Shown: positions 21,559-28,903 of the stretch, piece after piece
Numbering within the stretch: position 1 is the first letter of the stretch
How the letters are laid out: every line of letters starts with the position of its first letter
Source of the DNA: Acanthamoeba castellanii str. Neff
Taxonomy: Eukaryota; Discosea; Longamoebia; Acanthamoebidae
Assembly: GCF_000313135.1 (NCBI RefSeq)
Contig: NW_004457313.1
Span: 742,187 to 771,089, forward strand
DNA: 28,903 nt
Reading direction: 5' to 3'
Program-made: the position numbers and the translations under genes
Notes under the pieces: generated by a model
Told to the model about the DNA's origin: nothing
The model's input: the letters and a program-made list of their open reading frames with translations, nothing else
The model's database searches: none

Positions 21559-21584
21559 GACGTTAACGGTGGCGGTTGCGGCCC

Positions 21585-23486
21585 TTATTTCTTTTGCCCA
21601 AAATAAATCACTCCCTGAGGGCATTCCAGAGCAGAGGAGAGAGATTGGTGGGCTCGCAACCAGATGGGTATGCAACTTTGGGCATGCACAACCTTGTCGT
21701 GGTCTGTGGCACCTGCAGCCATTGAGATACGCCCCACCTCCACATTGATGTGCGCCAGCAACACCTGCACCATCTCCTCTCTGCTGATGGCTTGGCTTCT
21801 GTTGGTGTTGCGCGGGTTAACTAAAAAGTGATGACCGCGCATGAAGTGGGACTGGGCAGTACCGATAATGGCACACTTGTGCGTGAACAAGTGCTGATGC
21901 AATGTGGCATTCACCTGCCACCAGGTGCTGCGGTCTGCCCTCTGGTTCAACTGCCAGCTGGCCCAGTGTCCACAACCCCACCTGCTCAGTCCTTCGCAGG
22001 CACACATGACAAGCGGTTGTTTAGCAGGCACGCACCCAGAATGAGCATGTTTAGCGGCCGGGTGGGTGTACTGGGATGGCGCCAAGCCGCGGAGGAAAGC
22101 ACGGGCTCTCGCTGAAATGCGGTGGCCACGAGCATCATGCAAGTGACCCAGGTTCTGCCCTACAAAGCCTGCCAAGCCTGCAAACAGCGCCTTGTGCGGC
22201 GGACCATGTGCGTCAGAGATCTATCTAGCAATCTATCTATCTATCTATTAAAAAGTAACTCGAATGCTCAGAGGCAGAGTACCGTAAGTGATCGTGCGTG
22301 CCCAGTCTCAAGGCGAAGGTCGTCAGCGTATAGGGTTTCAAGCAACTGTGCGCACATACATACATTACATGCACCCGCTCATGAGCCATGGAGGGGGGGG
22401 GGGCTCCAGGGATGGAGGGAGAGCCAACCTGAAGGTGGGTCGCGGTGAAGCGAGAAAGGCGATGGAGCGGTGAATAGGCGCGAAGGACGTCGTTGTCGCG
22501 GAGGCGCATGGCGGGGTCCGCGTATGCCCACAGCCGCCCATAGGCTCGCGCCTCCGCGTCAGTCTGACCCTCCTCCTGCTCCTGCTCCTGCTGCTTCTCG
22601 TCTTCCTCAGCTTCCTCCGCCGGTTTCTGATCTCCTCCGAGAGTGCTGTTCGGTGGGTGGTGAAGCGCACGGGGTCCGAGTGGCAACTCCGGTGGTGGTG
22701 GTGGTGGTGGTGGAGTACGAGGATGGTGGCGATCGGTGGCGATGCAGTGCCGTTTCGGGTAGCCCCCTGCAACGGCGGTTGTGGATGGGGAGGACTTTCG
22801 CTTGAGAGCAAGGGAGCGCCTGACGCCGGCCCGTACCTCGAGAAGCGCCACCAGGGTACGCGCGTGAGCCCCCTCTCCGATGGCCCGCTGCGCCGCCCTC
22901 TGTATGCCGCGTGCGTGATTTCGCGTCAAAAAGAGAACATGTGAGGCCCTCGTGGCCAAGTGGTATGGCGCGTGCTGTGCTGGAGAGAGAGAGAGAGATG
23001 GGGATGTACGGTGCGCGTGGGAGTGATGGGCCACAGAGGCACAGGGTCGAGCCCGTGACGGGCACGGGCGGTCGGTGCGAGGATATTGGGATACCCGCAC
23101 TTGCCGCACCACGCCCAACCCTCCTCGCCGCGTTCGTTGCATGCGTCGTCGTTGCTGCCCTCTTCGCCTTCCTTCTGGGGCGGCGGGGCGCGTACCAGCG
23201 CACCGCAGCTCTCACACGGTAGGACCCAACCGCCACAGACCCCACTATTGATGCAGTGCGTGTGGGATGGGTGAGTAGGATTACGCCCATGTACGGGCGT
23301 GAGGTGAGGAGGGAGGAAAGGGGGGGGGTGATTATCAAACCATGCGAGGAAGTAGCCCACGCCAGCCTCGCCTTGCGCAGCCTGCAGGGACAGGGAAGGT
23401 GTCTCTCGTAGAGGGGTTGTCATCCCCGCCCTCTCGGGGCAGTCCACCCATGCACACACCATTCTCCGCCATCTGATTCCCTCCAT
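21585..23486 (-). CDS. Unrecognised multi-exon gene, zinc-ribbon-like N-terminus
   Basis: I do not recognise this protein. Eight exons fit with consistent phases from the ATG at 23486 to a TAA at 21585: 23486-23341, 23244-23010, 22974-22837, 22626-22429, 22345-22283, 22154-22072, 21991-21863, 21780-21585, giving about 395 aa. Residues near 49-110 carry three CxxC pairs: CGVC, CESCG and WCGKCGYPN, separated by a Glu/Asn-rich loop, which suggests a zinc-binding ribbon. Then come a helical segment (GIQRAAQRAIGEGAHARTLV), a Glu/Gln-rich charged linker, and a run of helices (RAYGRLWAYADPAMRLRDND, LLETLYADDLRLETGHARSL, EEMVQVLLAHINVEVGRISM). No signal peptide or membrane segment is seen. It is divergent from the small plus-strand gene at 23580 and convergent with the CKAP2-like gene. 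The last exon is the least certain: a donor at 21712 could shorten it. Function unknown. Confidence 0.5.
22219..22249. repeat. ATCT microsatellite
   Basis: Tandem atct units with one interruption, inside the proposed intron 22155-22282 of the minus-strand zinc-ribbon-like gene. Confidence 0.8.
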
Positions 23487-23579
23487 CAGCAGACGTGCAT
23501 GCTGGCATTAGTGTCGACGAGAAAACAAATGGCGGAGAAAAAGCCATTTTACTGCGATCGTGATTTTTTAAAATCAAAA
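23487..23579. promoter_or_regulatory. Short divergent promoter region
   Basis: Only 93 bases separate the ATG of the minus-strand zinc-ribbon-like gene from the preferred ATG of the plus-strand gene. It holds an A/T-rich block (TTTTTTAAAATC near 23564-23575). In-frame plus-strand ATGs at 23499 and 23529 fall inside it, so the boundary depends on the start used. Confidence 0.35.
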
Positions 23580-24336
23580 ATGATGATGCAGATGCTGCGG
23601 CGTAATGTGCGAGGGGGTATGTCACCGACCTGGGCTGCTGCATCGAGAGGGCTCCACGTGCATGCAAGCACTCCTCTCCTGGCTCGGCGACGCGAGTACG
23701 ATGAGGAGGCGCTCCGCGAAGCAGCTGCCGCCCTCTCCGTAGAGGGGCTCGCCAGCAACGAGGAAGAGTTGAGGTTGGCAAGGGCCGCCGTAGGCGCGCA
23801 CGATGATGCATCGGAGGAGACAAATGGCCACGGTGTCGCAGCGAGGCGGCAGCGCGAGACCGGAGCAGGTCCGGTGGTGGAGGAAGGCGAGGAAGTAGGC
23901 CACCTCAAGTGGCTGGCAGGAGAAGAGTTTGTGCTGCGCGAGATCCAACCAGGCCAACTGGCCTACGTTCGGATTCTTAAACCAGGCATTACGCCCCTCA
24001 TGGCGTTCGGACAAAAGCGTGGCAACAAGAGGAAGCGCTTTGCCTACAAGGGGCACGTCAGCCCCTACTTCCGCCTCTCGCCCAAGTCTCCCCTTTGGAA
24101 ACTCGTAATTGCCGAAAAGGACCTCATCGAGGAAGGCCGCGTACGCCATCTCTCAAATCATCTTACGAATTGGTTTTTATTTTTTTAAAAAAATCACTGA
24201 CCACAGCACCGCCTCTTTGTGTGTGTGTGTGTGTTGTATCTATGTGGTCTCTACGCAGCGCGCGCGTTTGGAGTATGAGCGGACGATGTGGCCCAAGTCG
24301 AAGAAGAAGCCGCAGAACTGGGGCGAAAATGTGTAG
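23580..24336 (+). CDS. Small basic protein with probable mitochondrial presequence
   Basis: Two exons, 23580-24140 and 24259-24336, join in phase to about 212 aa. The N-terminus MMMQMLRRNVRGGMSPTWAA is rich in Arg, Ala and Ser with no early acidic residue, as in mitochondrial presequences. An acidic, Ala-rich helix follows, then a compact C-terminal part: EFVLREIQPGQLAYVRILKP, AFGQKRGNKRKRFAYKGHVS, PYFRLSPKSPLWKLVIAEKD, and the tail WPKSKKKPQNWGENV. The small size and basic, Trp/Lys-rich tail suggest a lineage-specific mitochondrial ribosomal or assembly protein, but I do not recognise the family. ATGs at 23499 and 23529 are in frame; 23580 or 23592 gives the best presequence. The intron has a run TTTTTATTTTTTTAAAAAAA. 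Confidence 0.6.
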
Positions 24337-24411
24337 CGGAAACGCCTTTTCTTCATTTTCTTGCGAGAAGGAGAAGGATTTTTTTCGGCTTGAACGTTAG
24401 GAATTTAATGG

Positions 24412-24440
24412 TTTTGGCGCGAAAGAAAAGGCGCCAAAAA
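24412..24440. promoter_or_regulatory. Paired E2F-type elements upstream of the TACC gene
   Basis: TTTTGGCGCGAAA (24412-24424) and GGCGCCAAAAA (24430-24440) lie about 70-95 bases before the ATG at 24509. The first is the same 13-mer as in the CKAP2-like promoter cluster. Confidence 0.75.
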
Positions 24441-24508
24441 AGCAAGAAGATCACCAACATCCAACCGCAGGAGCCGTGTTCGGCAACAGCACCACATCTT
24501 CTTCACCC

Positions 24509-26793
24509 ATGGCCACAAGTCTTGCCCAAAACTCGGCGGTATGCACTCTTCCACTTGTTGCACCTTGCCGGGGCAAGCCACTAATTTTGATATTCATGTA
24601 TCTCCAGTTAAACGAGGGCAAAGAGAATGCTGAGCCCAATCTGCAGCAACATTCGCCTTCGCAAGCTTCTTCTTCTTCCAAAGCGCGAATGATTTCTGCC
24701 CGGCTCGCAGAGTGGAAGAAAAGGATGGGTGTGGAGCCTACTTCGGAACCGAACCCGTCGCCTTCATCCTCTGCGCGGACACCTCGCCGGGAGAATGGTG
24801 AAGACGAGCTACAGGGAGCAACGGACTTGGTGAAGGAGACTCATCCACCACATAGCACCGCCGCAAATGCTCCCGGGCAGCAGCCAGCGGGCGAACAGGA
24901 GGACCCAGCGAACGAGGCATCGGACGCCTCACTTCTCGTATTCGACTTTGGCGCGCCTTCCAAACCCACCGCACGGCCCGGGTTCGTTCCCGGCGCACAC
25001 AGCCGGCGCCTCCTCGCTGCCCGTGCTCAGAAAAAGCAGGACGAAGCCGCTCGCGTCGCTGCGGCCCAGCCCTCGGCATCGAGTACTCCTCTTACTCCTA
25101 CTCCTACTCCTACTCCTACTAGCACGGTGGACCTCCCCTCCACGCACGCCCTCTCGGACGATGGTGTCAGCAGCAGCGGCACTGGAAGCGACAAAGAGAG
25201 CAGCTCCTTCCGGACCCAGCCTCTTCATCCTACTCCCATCGAGACGCACCCCAAGCAGCTCTTAAGGTGACCCCCTTCCTCCCCCCCCCCGCTGGCGGGC
25301 TCTCACCTCAACGATTTCTTTTTCTGTCCACCCATTCACTGCGTAGTGCGGAGGAAGACTCGACTCTGGAGCCTAAGGCGCCCGCACCCGCTGCAACCAT
25401 CGCTGTCGAGCACAACACCGACCGCCCGATCGATAATGCGGGCGCCTTTGTGCCCTCGGCCGTCCACGTTTCTAGCCCGCCGAGTTCTGAGCCGGAGGAG
25501 CGCGGGCTTTTGACATCGGGCCACGTGGCGTCCGCATTTGGTATGATCACCATCAGACAGCTCGCCACTGCATCGTGTAGCTTATCGTGTGTTGTTTGTA
25601 CCACTACTTGTATTCCACGCCTCGTTTCGCTCGGTTTGCCCTACACACACCAGACATGCACGGCGGAGCCCTTGTTGCGGCGAGTGTCCATGATACGCAT
25701 CCCCTGCCAACCCTCGGAGATGTGGTGGATGACGCATTCGACCTGGACCTCTCCATGTGCGAGGACACTCTGCCTGCAGCGCCGTCGCCCGAAGAGAATC
25801 GCCAGGCCAGCATGGTGGCGCCACCATCTCCTCGGGAGGGCACGGAGAGCCGGGGCGGCGAAGCAGCAGCTCCCCTCCTCCTCCAAGCACAGCAGGCCAG
25901 GGAATGGGAACTACGCTACCGTGAGGAGCACACGAAGCTGGAGTCAGTGCAAGCGCTCTTGCGCGAATACGAAAGGGATCTCGAGCTCGTGCTGCGCCAG
26001 CACGAGCAGTTTGAGCACGAGCAGCGACTCCGCCTCCAAGGCGAGATGGAGGTAGGGCGCCCCTTCTCGTCTCTGCATTCTTCGCCTCAGCTCATTCCGC
26101 TGTGTGTGTGTGTGTGTTGTGTGGTGGCGGCGGCGGCTGGCGGTGGTGGCTGGTGGTATGGCCGGTCGCGCGGTTACTCAGCTGGGCGAGTTGAAGGCGG
26201 AGCTGGAGGGCATCACCGATTCGTTTGCGGACATCAAGCGGCGGTACGACGAAGCCAAGAACCTCAACGAAAGCTTGCGAAAGAACGAAGGCACGCTGGT
26301 GGAGGCTCTGCACAAAGCCGAGGAAGCTCGCGATGAGGCCGAGGCCCGCTTCGAGGCCCTGCGCGCGCACGCCGAGGAGAAGCTCGCCATCGCGGCGTCG
26401 GAAGTACAGAAGGTCTCCGAGGCGAGCCTGCAGGCTGAGTCGTCCCGACAGGCGTTGGACGCCGCTCTCGAGGAACAGAGCAAGCTCGCTGCGTTCTGGC
26501 AGGCGCGCGCCCTCATCGCCGAAGCTAAGCTGCCCGGGCTCACCCAGGCCATCGCCTCCAAGGAGCGGGAGAACCAGGAGCTGCTCGCCATCTGCGACCA
26601 GCTCGTCGCCTCCCTCCAGCCCCTCGGAGGAGAGGGTGGCAGCAGCAGCGGCGGCGGTGCCACCGCAGTGGTGGCGGCACCTCCCCCCCACAGCAGCTTC
26701 GAAGCCTCTCCCCACCACCCGACGCCCACCCCTGCAGGGGGAGGAAGGTCCGAGGATGACCCTAGCCCGTCATCGTCGTCTCTTCTCGCCTGA
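24509..26793 (+). CDS. TACC-domain protein (transforming acidic coiled-coil)
   Basis: TACC proteins act at spindle poles and microtubule plus ends, usually with an XMAP215/chTOG polymerase. Five in-phase exons give about 630 aa: 24509-24538, 24608-25266, 25347-25540, 25654-26051, 26182-26793. A KEN box (GKENA, residues 14-18) lies near the start, followed by a Ser/Pro/Thr-rich disordered region. A first coiled coil covers about 370-425 (EWELRYREEHTKLESVQALL). The TACC domain fills about 440-573: FADIKRRYDEAKNLNESLRK, ALRAHAEEKLAIAASEVQKV and KERENQELLAICDQLVASL match the family hallmarks (RY..LK..NE, ALK.HAEEKL, KENEEL..ICDELI). The tail is low complexity. The first exon is only 30 bases. The 3' end converges on the Vps18 gene 103 bases away. 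Confidence 0.85.
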
Positions 26794-26830
26794 GAGGCAG
26801 GCTCAAGCACATTTGTAATTCAAGCAAAAG

Positions 26831-26860
26831 AAAATAAATAAATAAATAAATAAATAAAAA
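26831..26860. terminator. Tandem AATAAA polyadenylation signals after TACC
   Basis: Six overlapping or adjacent AATA/AATAAA units lie 38-67 bases after the TACC stop codon. On the minus strand the tract is T-rich and lies just beyond the Vps18 stop, so the two convergent genes share a 103-base spacer for both 3' ends. Confidence 0.65.
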
Positions 26861-26896
26861 GCCACTCTGCTGCAGTTTACTCACCACTCCCTCGCA

Positions 26897-28903
26897 TCAG
26901 ATGAACCAGCTCTTCACCAGGTCCTGGTCGCGCACGTCGATGAAGGGCCGCGTGATCGAGTCGATGGTCAGCTTGCCGCAGGTGATGCACTGCGACGCCA
27001 CGAGGTCGTCCAGCTCGTTCTGATCAACACCACGACCACAGCAACCACCAGCCACCACCACCACCACCACCCAGCAGCAGCAGCAGCGGAAGAAGAGGCA
27101 TCAGCCCGCCGGATCGGGGTGAGCGGGGTGGGAGGGGGTGGTGGTGTTAAAGAGGCGTGAACCTTGAGCTGTTCGGTCTGGATGGGGGCGAGGAGGTCGA
27201 TGTCGGCCTTGGCTGCGGTGGCGGTGGCGGGGGCGTCGCCGGCGGGGGCGGGGACGGAGGACTTGGGGCGCGGCGCGGGGGCGCGTGAGTGTTCGGCGAC
27301 GAGGAGCTGTAGTTCGCGGAGGCGGAGGCGCTGGGCGTCGGTGAGGTGGCGGGTCATCTCGCGGGCCAGGCAGTCGGCGTGGAAGGTGTGCTGGCACGGG
27401 AAGAGGTAGAACTGGCGGGAGAGCACCGGGTAGGCGCACAGGTCGCACTTCTGGTTGCCGGCGACGAAGCCGCACTTGGAGCGCAGCTGCTTGATGTCGA
27501 GGCGGATGAGGTCGGCACTGTGGGTGGCGTCGTCCATCTCGTGCTTGAGGTCCTCGATGTGCCGGTTGTACTCCTCGAGCGAACCGCAGATCTCCTCCTT
27601 GAAGTCGTCGATCAGCACAAAGTCCGGGAAGAAGGGCAGGATGTCCTCGATCTTGAGCAGCTCGCAGTCCTTGAGGAAGGCCATGGCCTTCTTGATGTCC
27701 TGGTCCTCCTCCACCACGTGCCGCGCGATCCGCAGCCACAGCTTCTTGCGCACCTCGTCGTCCTGCGGCCGGTTCGCGTGCGCCTTGGCCAGGTTCACGT
27801 CCAGCCGGATGGCCAGGTCCACCGCCTCCTCGTGCAGCCCCATCGCCGAGTAGATGTCCACGCACGCGCGCCTCTTCTCGTGCCGCAGCGCCAGCCGCAG
27901 CGCGTACCGCAGATCGAACACCGCCTCCTCCCGCTGCAGGAACCCCAGCAGCGCCTCCTCGCTCCCCTGTCGTCGTCGTCGTCAATAATGATTGTTGATG
28001 ATTGATGATTGATGATTACGATTATGGGGATGCTGATGATGCCGTTGTCATGATAAAAGAGACACCATTATTTTATCACTCCAGACGCGGATTGCAATCA
28101 ATCGATTTGCCAACCAGCCACCAGGCGTCACCAGCCACCAGCCACCACCAGTCTCCACAAATTGATTGCCCCACCACCAGCCGCCACCAGCCGCCACCAG
28201 CCACCACCAGCCACCACCACCACCACGACCAGCAGCAGCCACGGCCTGGAGCACAGCGCTGTTGAAGGGGTACCTGCTGGGCGTACAGGGAGAGGAGGTA
28301 GTTGTGGATAGCCGGGTCCTGGTTGTTGCCCTTCTGGATGCAGTGCTCCAGGTACCGGATGGACTCGTTGGAACCCTGCACCCGCCGCCGCCGCCGCCGC
28401 CGCCGCCGCATCGCACCGTTCACACGCAGATACGCATGCACGCACGTAAGAGGGAGAACAGTCTGCTCGCAAGAAGTGGGGAATGTGGGGAATGTGGGGG
28501 GCAATGTGGTGGGGGTGGGGGTGCGTGCCTGGGCGGGAGAGGGCTGGTAGCGCATGAGGGCGGGGAGGAGCTTGCGGGGCTGGAGGGGCGTGCGGGAGCT
28601 GATCCAGGCGTCGACGGTGGGGCGCGGCACGTGGGCCATGAGGGTGGGGGAGAACTGGTAGTAGAGCTCCCCGGAATTGGCGCGCGCCAGCACCTCCAGC
28701 GCGTTGGCCCACTCGCCCCCGCGCACCAGGTCCCGCAGCACGCGTGCATCGTCCCCCACCGCCGCCGCAAAGTACCTGGGGGCGGACCGGCGGAACCGCA
28801 CCGAGCGAGCAGGGAGAGGACCGGATGAGCCAAGCCGGCGGGCAAGATTCGATGTGCGGCCATATGGCGGTGGTGGAATGGCGGTGGTGGAATGGCGGTG
28901 GTA
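26897..28903 (-). CDS. VPS18: Vps18, CORVET/HOPS subunit with RING-H2 finger (5' part outside window)
   Basis: Vps18 is a class C Vps core subunit that tethers endosomes and lysosomes or vacuoles for fusion. Exons visible: 28775-28529, 28375-28274, 27966-27163 and 27019-26897, giving about 425 C-terminal residues ending at the TGA at 26897-26899; the N-terminal beta-propeller lies beyond the right edge. The clathrin-heavy-chain-like helical region is clear: ALEVLARANSGELYYQFSPT, HVPRPTVDAWI, RYLEHCIQKGNNQDPAIHNY, RRACVDIYSAMGLHEEAVDL. The RING-H2 begins CDLCAYPVLSRQFYLFPCQH, FHADCL, and is completed after a linker of about 75 residues by CITCGKLTIDSITRPFIDV, as in other Vps18 proteins. The first intron (28376-28528) seems to start with GC rather than GT. 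Bases 28776-28903 look like intron. Confidence 0.92.
28103..28231. repeat. CCACCAG-type repeat in a Vps18 intron
   Basis: Imperfect copies of agccaccaccagccacc fill most of the intron 27967-28273. A TGATGATTGA tandem near 27988-28018 precedes it. Confidence 0.75.
28864..28903. repeat. 14-bp tandem repeat at the right edge
   Basis: Nearly three copies of atggcggtggtgga in tandem, running into the window end, in a probable Vps18 intron. The array may continue beyond the edge. Confidence 0.8.

Larger units (their letters stand above)
19570..21560. mobile_element. Foldback-like, non-coding repeat element with long imperfect inverted arms
   Basis: The left arm (about 19742-19935) reappears inverted at about 21330-21558. 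Shared landmarks include TTTCTCGCTTGCAC, CAAAATGCGCCGCA, GTGATAGGA and GATGCCTCATTGGGCCG; by eye the arms are roughly 80% identical over some 150 bases. A motif CGGAGTTT(T)GACT occurs three times forward near the left end (19571, 19603, 19743) and twice reversed near the right end (21506-21519, 21544-21558), as expected for subterminal repeats. A further inner match pairs 19975-20015 with inverted 21112-21150. No credible coding region lies inside. It separates two convergent genes. The exact ends and any target-site duplication are not resolved. Confidence 0.6.

Noticed and set aside
22944..23065. tRNA-like A box (TGGCCAAGTGG) and B box (GGGTCGAGCCC)
   Set aside because: The D-arm-like piece pairs, but the acceptor stem fails after four pairs, no anticodon arm forms, and box spacing is about 90 bases. 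It also overlaps exons of the minus-strand gene.

Overview
The window looks like nuclear DNA of an amoebozoan protist, most likely Acanthamoeba or a close relative. This is inferred from GC-rich, tightly packed multi-exon genes with short GT-AG introns, long GC-rich microsatellites inside introns, and eukaryote-only gene families (MSH5, CLU, GON4L-type SANT protein, TACC, Vps18). A run of N shows it is a draft assembly. All exon boundaries were worked out by hand from reading-frame continuity, splice signals and remembered family alignments; none is confirmed by transcripts.

Layout. (1) 1-3999, minus: a nearly complete MSH5 meiotic MutS homologue, about 25 exons, last residues cut by the window edge. 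(2) 4000-4293: promoter region shared by the divergent MSH5 and CLU genes. (3) 4294-10908, plus: a clustered-mitochondria (CLU/CLUH) protein, 20 exons, about 1365 aa. (4) 11060-15604, plus: a GON4L/YARP-like nuclear protein with acidic N-terminus and three SANT/Myb-like segments, interrupted by a 122-base assembly gap and a 300-base intronic microsatellite. (5) 15756-19506, plus: a CKAP2-like spindle protein behind a cluster of E2F-type sites. (6) 19507-21584: gene-free, holding a roughly 2 kb foldback-like repeat element with inverted arms and two internal minisatellites (20-bp and 19-bp periods). (7) 21585-23486, minus: an unrecognised 8-exon gene with a CxxC-rich zinc-ribbon-like N-terminus. 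(8) 23580-24336, plus: a small protein with a probable mitochondrial presequence. (9) 24509-26793, plus: a TACC-domain protein, again behind E2F-type sites. (10) 26897 to the right edge, minus: the C-terminal part of Vps18 with its RING-H2 finger.

The most interesting thread is cell-cycle wiring. The CKAP2-like and TACC genes, two different spindle/microtubule proteins about 9 kb apart, both have paired TTTGGCGC-type elements just upstream and both carry the sequence GKENA at residues 14-18, a KEN-box degron. This predicts E2F/DP-driven expression and APC/C-driven destruction of both. A second thread is the foldback element: its internal repeats have an exact period and no coding capacity. 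The remaining genes (mitochondrial distribution, endolysosomal tethering, chromatin) are ordinary neighbours with no evident shared pathway.
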